From contig LS483478.1 in assembly GCA_900478215.1 (NCBI GenBank), positions 2,666,001 through 2,730,000 of the forward strand: a stretch of 64,000 bases of DNA, written 5' to 3'. Below, piece after piece: positions 1 to 8,779 of the stretch. Positions within the stretch are counted from its first letter, which is position 1; each line of letters begins with the position of its first letter. The notes below the pieces were generated by a model that did not search any database, was not told the DNA's origin, and saw only the letters and a program-made list of their open reading frames with translations. The stretch is from Salmonella enterica subsp. houtenae serovar Houten. Its GTDB lineage: Bacteria; Pseudomonadota; Gammaproteobacteria; Enterobacterales; Enterobacteriaceae. Made by a program: the position numbers and the translations under genes.

Positions 1-1
1 T

Positions 2-1006
2 TTGTACAATGACGTCGAAAATATTCAGAAAGCCGCAGAGCGGCTGGCGGAACTGGTGCCGGAAGCGCGAATCGCCATTGGACACGGGCAGATGCGCGAA
101 CGTGAACTGGAACGGGTCATGAACGATTTCCACCATCAACGTTTTAACGTGCTGGTGTGTACTACCATTATCGAAACGGGAATTGACATCCCCACCGCTA
201 ACACCATCATCATTGAACGCGCGGATCATTTCGGCCTCGCGCAGTTGCACCAGTTGCGTGGCCGCGTAGGGCGCTCGCACCACCAGGCCTACGCCTGGCT
301 GTTGACGCCACACCCTAAGGCCATGACCACCGACGCGCAAAAACGGCTGGAGGCGATTGCGTCGCTGGAGGATTTAGGCGCCGGGTTTGCGCTGGCGACC
401 CACGATCTGGAGATCCGCGGCGCAGGCGAACTGCTTGGCGAAGAGCAAAGCGGCTCAATGGAAACCATTGGCTTCTCACTCTACATGGAACTGCTGGAAA
501 ACGCCGTCGATGCTCTGAAAGCAGGCCGCGAACCATCGCTGGAAGATCTCACCAGTCAGCAAACGGAAGTCGAGCTGCGAATGCCGTCGTTACTACCGGA
601 TGATTTTATTCCGGATGTTAATACCCGGCTGTCATTCTATAAACGCATTGCCAGCGCGAAGAACGAAAACGAGCTGGAAGAGATCAAAGTGGAATTGATC
701 GATCGCTTCGGCCTGCTGCCCGATCCGGCGCGTAATCTGCTGGACATCGCCCGCCTGCGCCAACAGGCGCAAAAGCTCGGCATCCGAAAACTGGAGGGTA
801 ACGAGAAAGGCGGAACGATCGAGTTCGCCGAGAGAAACCACGTTGACCCCGCCTGGCTTATCGGATTGCTGCAAAAACAGCCGCAGCATTTCCGTCTGGA
901 TGGCCCGACGCGCCTCAAGTTTATTCAGGATTTAAGCGAACGTAAAACGCGTATAGACTGGGTACGCCAGTTTATGCAGCAACTGGAAGAAAACGCTATT
1001 GCATAA
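2..1006 (+). CDS. mfd: Transcription-repair coupling factor Mfd, C-terminal part (5' end outside window)
   Basis: Mfd is a DNA translocase that removes stalled RNA polymerase at lesions and recruits UvrA. The window holds only the last 334 residues, about 815-1148 of the E. coli protein. The reading frame is already open at the left edge, so the first codon here is not a start. Visible are the second RecA-like helicase lobe, with TTIIETGIDIP and the motif VI region QLHQLRGRVGRS, the following TRG-type translocation region, and the C-terminal domain that holds UvrA binding in check. A hairpin follows the stop codon. Identity is secure from near-identity with the remembered E. coli protein. Confidence 0.97.
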   Translation: MYNDVENIQKAAERLAELVPEARIAIGHGQMRERELERVMNDFHHQRFNVLVCTTIIETGIDIPTANTIIIERADHFGLAQLHQLRGRVGRSHHQAYAWLLTPHPKAMTTDAQKRLEAIASLEDLGAGFALATHDLEIRGAGELLGEEQSGSMETIGFSLYMELLENAVDALKAGREPSLEDLTSQQTEVELRMPSLLPDDFIPDVNTRLSFYKRIASAKNENELEEIKVELIDRFGLLPDPARNLLDIARLRQQAQKLGIRKLEGNEKGGTIEFAERNHVDPAWLIGLLQKQPQHFRLDGPTRLKFIQDLSERKTRIDWVRQFMQQLEENAIA

Positions 1007-1011
1007 GCGTC

Positions 1012-1047
1012 AGGCCGGGCGTTATTACTCTACACCCGGCCTAATCT
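1012..1047 (+). terminator. Hairpin after mfd
   Basis: An 8-bp perfect inverted repeat (AGGCCGGG at 1012-1019, CCCGGCCT at 1035-1042) with a 15-nt loop lies 5 bases after the mfd stop. Only a short T-containing stretch follows, so termination may be weak. It resembles a REP-type palindrome. Confidence 0.5.
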
Positions 1048-1153
1048 TTACAAATTCTTTGCACTTCCCTGCAGTTCCAGACACAGCCAGCCGCCATAAT
1101 TCTTATTACGTCTTTTATAAAAATAACCATATAATAATCATGGGTTTATTATA

Positions 1154-2119
1154 ATGTTCAAAAATACGCGACTCTCTCGCTGGTGGGCGTTGCTTGCGCT
1201 TACCACGACTATCATGCTCGCGCTTCCCGCGCAGGCAAATACGTGGCCTCTTCCGCCTACCGGCAGCCGATTGGTGGGGGAAAATAAATTCCATGTCGTT
1301 GAAGATGACGGCGGTTCGCTGGAGGCGATCGCCAAAAAATATAACGTGGGTTTTTTGGCCCTGTTACAGGCCAACCCCGGCATTGACCCTTATGTGCCAC
1401 GCGCAGGCAGCGTGCTGACGATTCCGCTGCAAACGTTACTACCGGATGCACCACGCGAAGGCATCGTCATTAACCTCGCGGAATTGCGGCTTTACTATTA
1501 TCAACCGGGGAAAAATACGGTCACGGTCTACCCTATCGGGATTGGTCAACTGGGCGGTGATACCTTGACGCCAACGATGGTGACGACCGTTTCTGATAAA
1601 CGCGCCAACCCGACCTGGACGCCGACCGCTAATATTCGCGCCCGCTACAAGGCACAAGGCATCGATCTTCCCGCCGTGGTGCCGGCGGGTCCCGATAACC
1701 CAATGGGGCATCACGCGATTCGTTTAGCGGCCTACGGCGGCGTCTATCTGTTACATGGCACGAATGCCGATTTTGGTATTGGTATGCGTGTCAGTTCCGG
1801 CTGCATTCGCCTGCGCGACGGTGATATAGAGTCATTGTTCCGCCAGGTCACGCCGGGAACCAAAGTGAATATCATCAATACGCCGATTAAAGCTTCTGTT
1901 GAGCCAGGCGGCGTACGACTGGTGGAGGTCCATCAGCCGTTGTCTAAAAATATTGGCGACGATCCGCAAGTGTTGCCGATTGTGCTGAATGGCCCGATGC
2001 AGACGTTTAAGGACGCGCCGCAGACCGACGCCGCGGTGATGGAACATGTTATGGAAGTGCGCTCCGGAATGCCGGTGGATGTCACTCGTCACCCGGAGGC
2101 AAAACCGCAGTCGCTATAA
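1154..2119 (+). CDS. ldtC: L,D-transpeptidase LdtC (YcfS)
   Basis: Periplasmic L,D-transpeptidase that attaches Braun's lipoprotein to meso-diaminopimelate of peptidoglycan. The 321-residue product has a signal peptide cleaved near PAQA28/N, a LysM peptidoglycan-binding module around residues 44-90, and a YkuD catalytic domain around 100-237. The active site reads HGTN (His201) and SSGCIRL (Cys217 nucleophile). The length matches E. coli LdtC (about 320). The start at 1154 is chosen because the signal peptide begins there, although the Shine-Dalgarno is weak (GGG about 10 bases upstream). The gene stands alone between mfd and bhsA, and a strong terminator follows. Confidence 0.95.
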   Translation: MFKNTRLSRWWALLALTTTIMLALPAQANTWPLPPTGSRLVGENKFHVVEDDGGSLEAIAKKYNVGFLALLQANPGIDPYVPRAGSVLTIPLQTLLPDAPREGIVINLAELRLYYYQPGKNTVTVYPIGIGQLGGDTLTPTMVTTVSDKRANPTWTPTANIRARYKAQGIDLPAVVPAGPDNPMGHHAIRLAAYGGVYLLHGTNADFGIGMRVSSGCIRLRDGDIESLFRQVTPGTKVNIINTPIKASVEPGGVRLVEVHQPLSKNIGDDPQVLPIVLNGPMQTFKDAPQTDAAVMEHVMEVRSGMPVDVTRHPEAKPQSL

Positions 2120-2170
2120 GTATGACCAGGCGATTACCCAATGGCGGCTAATGCCTTTATCCAACCGACA

Positions 2171-2207
2171 AAAAAGCCTCACGATGTATCGTGAGGCTTT
2201 TTCTTTT
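2171..2207 (+). terminator. Bidirectional terminator between ldtC and bhsA
   Basis: A stem with an A-tract on the left and a T-tract on the right (AAAAAGCCTCACGAT at 2171-2185, its complement at 2188-2202) sits between convergent ldtC and bhsA. It can act in both directions. Confidence 0.9.
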
Positions 2208-2241
2208 TATTGTGAGCAGCGGCATTAATGAGGGTTAATGC

Positions 2242-2499
2242 TTACTTATAGATTACCGCCGTACCGTGAAGGGTATTCGGGCCGGTAACAGAGGTAATAC
2301 GGAAAGACTTCGCGCCCATTTCTTGCGCTTTTTGCGCCAGCTGATCTTCCAGCGAGCCCAGATTGGTGCCGCCATTCGCGGAAATGGTACCGAATTTCTG
2401 TTGACCTTCCGGCGTTGCCTGAACTTCAACGGCGGCGAAACTGGCGAAGGAGAGCGAACTAAGTACCGCAGCAGCGATGAGGGTTTTTACGTTTTTCAT
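2242..2499 (-). CDS. bhsA: Multiple stress resistance protein BhsA (YcfR)
   Basis: Small 85-residue envelope protein of the BhsA/McbA (DUF1471, YdgH) family. Family members are induced by copper, acid and oxidants and affect surface properties and biofilm. A signal peptide (cleavage near FASFA/AVEV, residue 22) is followed by one compact domain. I chose the ATG at 2499 over an upstream in-frame ATG at 2565: it begins directly with the signal peptide (MKNVKTLIAA) and has an AAAGGT ribosome-binding site 8-9 bases before it. It diverges from the TetR gene comR, which in E. coli represses it until copper is present. The upstream 240 bp are AT-rich and should hold both promoters. Confidence 0.93.
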   Translation of the reverse strand: MKNVKTLIAAAVLSSLSFASFAAVEVQATPEGQQKFGTISANGGTNLGSLEDQLAQKAQEMGAKSFRITSVTGPNTLHGTAVIYK

Positions 2500-2739
2500 A
2501 GTTATGACCTTTAGCAGATGAATGAGTGTCGCAAGCATTAACTTAACGATCGATAAATTAATCATAGATGTGATCTATATCACACGTCAACTTATTTTTA
2601 TAATGATCGTTATATAATTTATAAAAATGTTATTTTTCATGTAAATAGAATTGATTTATTTTTCTAATGAATACTCTGGAGCCAGAGGTCGTTTGTTTTT
2701 ATAATAGAGATATCCCCTTTAAACAGGTACAACGGCATC

Positions 2740-3375
2740 ATGACAACGAATACCACGAGTTGCGCGAAGAAAAGCCGTGGCCGACCAAAAGTGTTCGACA
2801 GGGAAGCCGCGCTTGATAAGGCCATGACCCTCTTCTGGCAGCACGGCTATGAAGCGACTTCGCTTGCCGATCTCGTAGAGGCTACCGGGGCGAAAGCGCC
2901 TACTCTCTATGCGGAATTCACTAATAAAGAAGGATTATTTCGCGCTGTCCTGGATCGCTACATCACTCGCTTTGCCTCAAAACACGAAGCCCAGCTCTTT
3001 TGTGAAGAGAAAAGCGTTGAATCCGCGCTGGAAGATTACTTCACAGAAATTGCCGCCTGCTTTACCAGCACAGACACGCCGGCTGGCTGCTTTATGATTA
3101 ATACATCCGCCACCCTGGCCGCCTCCTCGCGAGATATCGCCCGCACGGTAAAATCACGCCACGCCATGCAGGAACAGACACTCATCCAGTTTCTGCGCCA
3201 ACGTCAGGAGCGTGGTGAAATACCGGCGCACTGTAACCCGCAGGCGCTCGCGGAATATATAAACTGTATTTTACAGGGCATGTCGATTAGCGCCCGTGAA
3301 GGAGCGACCTTCGAACAACTGCTGCAAATTGCGCGTACGACTCTGCGCATCTGGCCTGAACTACTCAAGACCTGA
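2740..3375 (+). CDS. comR: TetR-family repressor ComR (YcfQ)
   Basis: 211-residue TetR/AcrR-type repressor. The N-terminal helix-turn-helix lies around residues 15-62 (RGRPKVF..., then TSLADLVEATGAKAPTLYAEF) and is followed by a ligand-binding helical domain containing several cysteines. In E. coli ComR represses the divergent bhsA (comC) and is released by copper. The same divergent arrangement here supports that role. The start at 2740 follows an AACAGGTACAACGGCATC leader, and the length agrees with the E. coli protein (210). Confidence 0.93.
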   Translation: MTTNTTSCAKKSRGRPKVFDREAALDKAMTLFWQHGYEATSLADLVEATGAKAPTLYAEFTNKEGLFRAVLDRYITRFASKHEAQLFCEEKSVESALEDYFTEIAACFTSTDTPAGCFMINTSATLAASSRDIARTVKSRHAMQEQTLIQFLRQRQERGEIPAHCNPQALAEYINCILQGMSISAREGATFEQLLQIARTTLRIWPELLKT

Positions 3376-3391
3376 ACGACGCCGCTTCGGA

Positions 3392-3427
3392 TAAAAAAAG
3401 CCCCTCAGCCTGAGCGAATGAGGGGCT
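3392..3427 (-). terminator. Terminator of ycfJ
   Basis: Stem AGCCCCTCA (3399-3407) pairs with TGAGGGGCT (3419-3427). Read on the minus strand it is followed by seven Ts, 22 bases beyond the ycfJ stop. On the plus strand no T-run follows, so it mainly serves ycfJ. Confidence 0.85.
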
Positions 3428-3448
3428 AACTTGCAGAGTACAGCTTTT

Positions 3449-3988
3449 TTATGTTTTGTTATTCAGAACCAGTTGGCCATTGCTATCAAGGGGAATTTGC
3501 GTTCCGGGGTCTTTATCCATGCGGATTTTGCCCTGCTGATCGCCAATTTTGTAGGTCACGTCGTAGCCAAGCATCTTTTCCGTTTTGTCATACACCGTCT
3601 TACAGCGTTGCTGCGTGGTAGTGTAAGTGTCACTTTCTTGCATTGACCCCTGGATTTGGTTGCCAGCATAACCGCCGCCCAGCGCCCCGACGACCGTCGC
3701 CACATCTTTACCGCGACCGCCGCCAAATTGATGTCCAATCACGCCGCCTGCTACAGCGCCAAGCACCGAGCCGGCAATACGATTTTCGTCCTGGACCGGT
3801 CTGCGATGCGTGACCGTGACATTACGGCACTCCTGACGCGGCGTTTTTACCGTCTCTTTAATCGGTTTAGCCGATATCACCTGCGCATATTGCGGGCCAC
3901 GATCAAATACGTTGAGACTGGCCACTGCCGCCACACCCAGCGCAGCCGCTACGCCAATCCCTATACCCGCCAACATTGATTTATTCAC
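3449..3988 (-). CDS. ycfJ: YcfJ, glycine-zipper 2TM-domain envelope protein
   Basis: 179-residue predicted envelope protein of unknown exact function. An N-terminal hydrophobic segment (residues 5-25) anchors or exports it. A glycine-zipper region of the Rick_17kDa/2TM type (GSVLGAVAGGVIGHQFGGG, then VVGALGGGYAGNQIQG) occupies roughly residues 70-115, followed by a polar C-terminal domain with two cysteines. The start is GTG at 3988: a strong GAAGGAGGAA ribosome-binding site lies just upstream, and the protein then begins MNKSMLAGIG as in E. coli. The longer in-frame ORF reaching 4135 has no such support. Confidence 0.92.
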   Translation of the reverse strand: MNKSMLAGIGIGVAAALGVAAVASLNVFDRGPQYAQVISAKPIKETVKTPRQECRNVTVTHRRPVQDENRIAGSVLGAVAGGVIGHQFGGGRGKDVATVVGALGGGYAGNQIQGSMQESDTYTTTQQRCKTVYDKTEKMLGYDVTYKIGDQQGKIRMDKDPGTQIPLDSNGQLVLNNKT

Positions 3989-4166
3989 GGGAGTTCCTCC
4001 TTCGTTGCTATTGGTAACAATTTTGCAACCAGTATGCGAACAAAGCCAATCGGAATGAGGATGAAAAGTGCGGGATGAGGTGGTAAAGCTGAAGGATTCG
4101 GACAACTCCGAAGTAAGAGAGGGGGAAGCGCTCACCGGCGCGAGTAGCCGGTGAGGCGCAGAGAAA

Positions 4167-5471
4167 TTAATGCAGTTTCAGGCGCGGACGAATGACACGG
4201 TTAATACTTCCCACCAACATCATCAGACCGGTTTTAAAATATCCATGCAATGCTATCTGGTGCATACGGTATAGCGAGATATACACGAAGCGGGCGATAC
4301 GTCCTTCAATCATCATTGAACCGCGGGTCAGGTTCCCCATCAGGCTACCAACGGTAGAGAAGTTGGACAGCGAAACCAGAGAACCATGATCTTTATACTG
4401 GTAAGCTTTCAGCGGCTTGCCATTCATCTGCGCCAGAATGTTATTCATCGCGCAGGTAGCCATCTGATGCGCCGCCTGAGCGCGAGGCGGCACAAAGCCC
4501 CCTTCAGGACGTGCGCAGGAAGCGCAGTCGCCAATCGCATAAATATCAGGATCGCGCGTGGTTTGCAGCGTTGGTTCCACCACCAGTTGGTTAATGCGGT
4601 TAGTTTCCAGGCCGCCAATCTCTTTCATAAAATCTGGCGCTTTGATACCCGCCGCCCACACCATCAGATCGGCCTGAATATATTCGCCTTCTTTGGTATG
4701 CAGACCGCCTTCGTCGGCGCTGGTGACCATGGTTTGCGTCAGTACGCGAACGCCCAGTTTGGTCAGTTCATTATGCGCAGCGCTGGAGATACGCGGCGGC
4801 AACGCAGGCAGAATACGCTCGCCAGCCTCAACCAACGTCACGTTCAGCGCGTCGTTGGTTAGTCCCTTATAACCATAGCTATGTAACTGTTTTACCGCAT
4901 TATGCAGCTCAGCCGACAGCTCAACCCCCGTCGCACCACCGCCAACAATGGCGATATTGACCTTACCGTTCGCTCCCAGATTAGCCGAATACTTGAGGAA
5001 CAGATTCAGCATCTCCTGGTGAAAACGGCGCGCCTGATGCGGGTTATCGAGGAAGATACAGTGCTCTTTCACGCCCGGCGTGTTGAAATCATTAGAGGTA
5101 CTGCCCAGCGCCATCACCAGCGTGTCATACGCGATTTTGCGTTCCGGCACCAGCAGTTCGCCCTTTTCATCACGCAACTCGGCAATGGTGATGGTTTTCG
5201 CTTCTCGATCGATATCCATCACCGACCCCAGTTGGAACTGGAAACCATGGTTACGCGCATGAGCCAGATAGCTCAGCGCATCCACGCCTTCGTCCAGAGA
5301 GCCAGTCGCCACTTCGTGCAGCAATGGTTTCCACAGATGGCTGTGATTTCTGTCTACCAGCGTGATTTTCGCTTTTTTCTTGCGCCCCAGTTTATGGCCT
5401 AACTGCGTCGCCATTTCCAGCCCGCCAGCGCCGCCGCCGACAATCACGATCCTTTTTAATGGTGTAGTCAA
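4167..5471 (-). CDS. ndh: NADH:quinone oxidoreductase type II (NDH-2)
   Basis: Membrane-associated, non-proton-pumping NADH dehydrogenase that passes electrons from NADH to the quinone pool in aerobic respiration. The 434 residues show an FAD-binding GGGAGG motif (about residues 12-17), a second NADH-binding Rossmann motif (VGGGATGVE, about 176-184) and the late FAD motif YAIGDCASC. The C-terminal amphipathic region binds the membrane. The start is TTG at 5471 with AAGGGGG upstream; this gives the standard E. coli length, whereas an upstream ATG would add nine residues. A perfect FNR-type site lies upstream, consistent with anaerobic repression. Confidence 0.96.
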   Translation of the reverse strand: MTTPLKRIVIVGGGAGGLEMATQLGHKLGRKKKAKITLVDRNHSHLWKPLLHEVATGSLDEGVDALSYLAHARNHGFQFQLGSVMDIDREAKTITIAELRDEKGELLVPERKIAYDTLVMALGSTSNDFNTPGVKEHCIFLDNPHQARRFHQEMLNLFLKYSANLGANGKVNIAIVGGGATGVELSAELHNAVKQLHSYGYKGLTNDALNVTLVEAGERILPALPPRISSAAHNELTKLGVRVLTQTMVTSADEGGLHTKEGEYIQADLMVWAAGIKAPDFMKEIGGLETNRINQLVVEPTLQTTRDPDIYAIGDCASCARPEGGFVPPRAQAAHQMATCAMNNILAQMNGKPLKAYQYKDHGSLVSLSNFSTVGSLMGNLTRGSMMIEGRIARFVYISLYRMHQIALHGYFKTGLMMLVGSINRVIRPRLKLH

Positions 5472-5607
5472 CGTGACCCCCTTAAATTTATTAACCAATT
5501 GTTAATTAAAAGTTATTATCATAGCCTTTAATTAACAACAAGTTACGTTAATGAGAATAAGCTTCTGATATGAGAATAGCATGAACGGTGCATTGGTCAT
5601 ACCAAAA

Positions 5608-5621
5608 TTGATGTGCATCAA
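5608..5621 (-). promoter_or_regulatory. FNR-type binding site upstream of ndh
   Basis: TTGAT-GTGC-ATCAA is a perfect FNR consensus half-site pair, about 137 bp upstream of the ndh start. E. coli ndh is known to be repressed by FNR anaerobically, with two sites upstream. I see only this one clearly. Confidence 0.8.
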
Positions 5622-5663
5622 GTTTTCATGCTGAAAAGATAGACAGCCTGCGAGAATTGAGCA

Positions 5664-5689
5664 TAAAAAAACCAGCCATAAGGCTGGTT
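5664..5689 (-). terminator. Terminator of ycfP
   Basis: AACCAGCC (5670-5677) pairs with GGCTGGTT (5682-5689). On the minus strand it is followed by seven Ts. It ends the hinT-ycfL-lpoB-thiK-nagZ-ycfP run. Confidence 0.9.
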
Positions 5690-5725
5690 ATCCCGTCACT
5701 GATAACGCCATATTGCCGGATGGCG

Positions 5726-6268
5726 TTATCCCAGCGTTTTAAACGCTTTGATACGTTGCAAATGCGGCGAAATATTTTTGAATTTGTGCGTCTGTTCCTC
5801 ATCCCACACAATTTCATAATATTGGTGCAACGCTTGCGATGAACGTTGGCTGTCCAGCGCTTCGTCATGACGCGAGAGGATCACCAGACAACGATCGCGA
5901 TTTTTTTCGCGAAAGTTGGTCACGCACTTTGTGGCGATGTCCGCATATTCTTCCGGACGATCGATTTTCCCCTCCATGTTTTCATGGGGGAACAGATTCG
6001 GGTTAAAGACCACCTGACGAATATCGCACAAAAAGCCAATCCGCTCCGCCCAATAACCGCCCAGCCCCACGCCACAGATTAAAGGGCGATCGTCCACATT
6101 CAACTGCAACATTTTGTCCACTTCTTTCAGCAGATGCTGCATATCATGCTTAGGATGCCGCGTACTGTAGCTTACCAGCCGGACATCCGGGTCGATAAAC
6201 TGTAATTGCAACACTTTCTCATGGTTGCCCGGACTATTTGAATCAAAACCGTGTAAATAAATAATCAT
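5726..6268 (-). CDS. ycfP: YcfP, UPF0227 alpha/beta-hydrolase-like protein
   Basis: 180-residue cytosolic protein with an alpha/beta-hydrolase fold start (MIIYLHGFDSNSPGNH). At the usual nucleophile elbow it reads CGVGLGGYW, so the catalytic Ser of G-x-S-x-G is replaced by Gly; as I remember it, E. coli YcfP does the same. A catalytic role is therefore doubtful and the function unknown. It follows nagZ by 24 bp on the same strand and is probably cotranscribed. An 11-bp inverted repeat (5701-5711/5720-5730) overlaps its stop codon. Confidence 0.93.
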   Translation of the reverse strand: MIIYLHGFDSNSPGNHEKVLQLQFIDPDVRLVSYSTRHPKHDMQHLLKEVDKMLQLNVDDRPLICGVGLGGYWAERIGFLCDIRQVVFNPNLFPHENMEGKIDRPEEYADIATKCVTNFREKNRDRCLVILSRHDEALDSQRSSQALHQYYEIVWDEEQTHKFKNISPHLQRIKAFKTLG

Positions 6269-6292
6269 CTGGCACCCTCACGAAAACTCGAG

Positions 6293-7318
6293 TTAATGAC
6301 CTGCTTTTACTTCCTGCCAGCGTTCATGTAACTGGTTGAGCTGGGCGCTGGCTATTTTCCAACGCGCTGAGTCCATGAGCTCCCGGCGTGAAAATGAACC
6401 TTTATGATACAAACGTGTAACACGTTCTGCTTTGATCGGCGACAGATTATCCAGCACGCTGACGGCGCCTTTACGATTATTGCAGACCAGAATCATATCG
6501 CAACCCGCATCCAGCGATGCCTGAGCGCGCTCAGCATAGCTGCCCATAATCGCCGCGCCCTCCATAGACAGATCGTCGGAGAAAATGACGCCGTCAAAGC
6601 CTAACTCCTGACGCAGCACCGTTTTCAGCCAATGCGGCGAACCGCTTGCCGGACGCGGATCGACAGCGCGGTAGATCACGTGAGCAGGCATAATCGCATC
6701 CAGCTTATTCTCGCTAATCAGCGTGCGGAACACCGACATATCTTTGCCGCGAATGTCCGTTTCAGGACGCGGATCGCACGGCGTCTCTTTGTGGGAGTCC
6801 GCCGTGACCGCGCCGTGGCCGGGGAAATGCTTACCGGTTGTTTTCATCCCGGCATCATGCATGCCGTCAATAAAGCGCGTTGCCATTGCCAACGCTTTTG
6901 CGGGATCGGCATGATAAGAGCGCTCGCCAATTGCCGCGCTGATATGCCCGATGTCCAGCACTGGCGCAAAACTGATATCAATATCCATCGCGATCATTTC
7001 GCTGGCCATTAGCCACCCTGCCTCCTGCGCCAGTCGTCCCCCCTCTTCCAGCCCATGCAATGCAAAAAAAGATTGCGCCGCGGGCAGGCGGGTAAACCCT
7101 TCACGGAAACGCTGTACGCGCCCGCCTTCCTGATCGACGGCCACCACCAGATGGTTACGCGATGCCGCCCGAATCTGGCGCACTAATTCACGCAACTGTT
7201 CCGGATCATGGTAATTACGCGTGAACAGAATAAGCCCGCCAACCCGCGGATGCGCCAGTATCTCACGCTCCTCCGCATCCAGCTCAAATCCTTCGACATC
7301 CAACATTACTGGACCCAC
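6293..7318 (-). CDS. nagZ: Beta-N-acetylglucosaminidase NagZ
   Basis: Cytosolic family-3 glycoside hydrolase that removes GlcNAc from GlcNAc-anhydromuropeptides in peptidoglycan recycling. Its products influence AmpC beta-lactamase induction in species that have ampC/ampR. The 341 residues contain the signature KHFPGHGAVTADSH (the general acid/base His is in the H-x-x-x-x-D/H loop) and the nucleophile region FSDDLSMEGA. The start is GTG at 7318, directly after GGATGAGGAGAG, and gives the E. coli length. It is ten bases downstream of thiK. Confidence 0.96.
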   Translation of the reverse strand: MGPVMLDVEGFELDAEEREILAHPRVGGLILFTRNYHDPEQLRELVRQIRAASRNHLVVAVDQEGGRVQRFREGFTRLPAAQSFFALHGLEEGGRLAQEAGWLMASEMIAMDIDISFAPVLDIGHISAAIGERSYHADPAKALAMATRFIDGMHDAGMKTTGKHFPGHGAVTADSHKETPCDPRPETDIRGKDMSVFRTLISENKLDAIMPAHVIYRAVDPRPASGSPHWLKTVLRQELGFDGVIFSDDLSMEGAAIMGSYAERAQASLDAGCDMILVCNNRKGAVSVLDNLSPIKAERVTRLYHKGSFSRRELMDSARWKIASAQLNQLHERWQEVKAGH

Positions 7319-7328
7319 ACTGCTCTCC

Positions 7329-8150
7329 TCATCCTTTCATACGTAGCTGGCGCCAGGTTTCATCGGCCAGCCTGATAAATTGTTGCTCGCCGGTTTGTCG
7401 CCAGCGGTATTCGAACCACCCTGCTTTTAGCATAATGACCCAGGGGTGCCATAATCGTATCTGTCGCCATAGCTGCCGGGCGTCGATTCGCGCGCGCGCG
7501 GCATAAGCGTTTGCCAGTTGTCGGTGCTGCCGTTCATCCTCAACCCATACCGCCGCCAGCTCCAACGCAATATCGCCATCGCCGGCATACTCCCAGTCAA
7601 TTAGTCTCAGCCCGGCGGACGTTAATACTATATTGTCGCCATGGGCATCCATATGCAAAGGCGCGAGCCGCAGCGGGCGAGGTTCACCGTTTTTTTGCAA
7701 CTGTTTGAGCCGCCGCAACCAAAACGGCGTACGCCTTGCCGGATCGCAACACGCCCAGTACTGCGCCAATAGTGGCGATAGCGCGATACGCCAGCCAAAA
7801 CGCGGCTGTTGATGCAAATGATACAGTAAGGCCGCCAGTTCGTCGGCATCCGGGAGGGAGGAATTTACTGCGCCATGCAGATATTCAACAGCCATCCAGC
7901 CTGGCGTATAAAAAAGCGCTCGGGGCGCGAGACTGGCTGGTAACCGGGATAAGACGCGGTAATGACGTAAGAAATGGAATTCCGGTGCGTCAGGGTCGTG
8001 GTGACGTCGCAGCACGATCCGATGGGTATCGTGGGCAATAATGCAGCTCCCGCCGCTTAGCCCTTGCGATGCGGCGGCGAGACGATACTGCGGAAAATAG
8101 CGCGACAGGAGCTCGTCGCGCGTTAAGGGATTATTGTTGTTGGACCGCAC
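7329..8150 (-). CDS. thiK: Thiamine kinase ThiK
   Basis: Phosphorylates salvaged thiamine to thiamine monophosphate. The 273-residue protein has an aminoglycoside/choline-kinase fold with the catalytic loop HMDAHGDN and the metal-binding motif LRLIDWEYA. The start is GTG at 8150, which lies inside the end of lpoB: the two genes overlap by 20 bases, so translation is likely coupled. The order lpoB-thiK-nagZ is conserved in E. coli. Confidence 0.93.
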   Translation of the reverse strand: MRSNNNNPLTRDELLSRYFPQYRLAAASQGLSGGSCIIAHDTHRIVLRRHHDPDAPEFHFLRHYRVLSRLPASLAPRALFYTPGWMAVEYLHGAVNSSLPDADELAALLYHLHQQPRFGWRIALSPLLAQYWACCDPARRTPFWLRRLKQLQKNGEPRPLRLAPLHMDAHGDNIVLTSAGLRLIDWEYAGDGDIALELAAVWVEDERQHRQLANAYAARARIDARQLWRQIRLWHPWVIMLKAGWFEYRWRQTGEQQFIRLADETWRQLRMKG

Positions 8151-8766
8151 CTTTACCTGACCAGATTATCTCGCCAGTTTGCACCAGCATTAACTGCATC
8201 TGTAATGCAGGCGCATTAACGTTACCGGATGCGCTAGAGTAAAGTACATATTGCGCCCCGACATTGCGCGCAATGCCGATCGCTTTACTGCGCGTTCCCA
8301 GACTATCCTGCGGAGACAATCCTAACTGCTGTTTTGCCATCGAGAGTTGCTGTACGGAGACCAGCGTAAATTTACCGTTGTTAGCCAGCGCATTACGTAA
8401 CGTTTCCGTTGCCTCGTTCGCATTTAACGACCCATTCGTCCGGTTATTCACACTGTCGACAAGCAATACGCTTCCGGCCGTCACGCCATCAGCCTGCAAC
8501 ATTTTGCTGACCAGCGGTTGCATCGCGCCGTTCCAGTCATAGTGGCGCACCTTAGGCGCTGGCTGGCTCGTTTGCTCTTCATGTTCGATCGGCCCCGGTT
8601 GCTGTGGAATCGTCGGTACAGACGGCACAACAGGAGGCTGCGGCTGCGCTGGTTGTTCTGGCGCTGGTTTTACCTCTTCAACTGGCGCAGGTTCACGTTG
8701 CGCCATACACCCGGAGAGAAATATCGCCAGCGCAGCGATTGCGGCATAGCGATGCATTTTTGTCAT
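8131..8766 (-). CDS. lpoB: Outer-membrane lipoprotein LpoB, activator of PBP1b
   Basis: Outer-membrane lipoprotein that reaches through the periplasm to stimulate the peptidoglycan synthase PBP1b (MrcB). The 211 residues comprise a lipoprotein signal ending LSG/C20, a long flexible Pro/Glu/Gln-rich linker (residues 24-65) and a globular C-terminal domain from about residue 72. I chose the ATG at 8766 with GTGAGGAGTG upstream; the preceding in-frame TTG codon is not needed. The cluster ycfL-lpoB-thiK-nagZ links cell-wall synthesis and recycling. Confidence 0.95.
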   Translation of the reverse strand: MTKMHRYAAIAALAIFLSGCMAQREPAPVEEVKPAPEQPAQPQPPVVPSVPTIPQQPGPIEHEEQTSQPAPKVRHYDWNGAMQPLVSKMLQADGVTAGSVLLVDSVNNRTNGSLNANEATETLRNALANNGKFTLVSVQQLSMAKQQLGLSPQDSLGTRSKAIGIARNVGAQYVLYSSASGNVNAPALQMQLMLVQTGEIIWSGKGAVQQQ

Positions 8767-8779
8767 CAAAGTTCACTCC

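Noticed and set aside
7490..7502. Alternating GC run in thiK
   Set aside because: A short CG repeat (about five units) encoding Ala/Arg in a GC-rich gene; no sign of a functional element.
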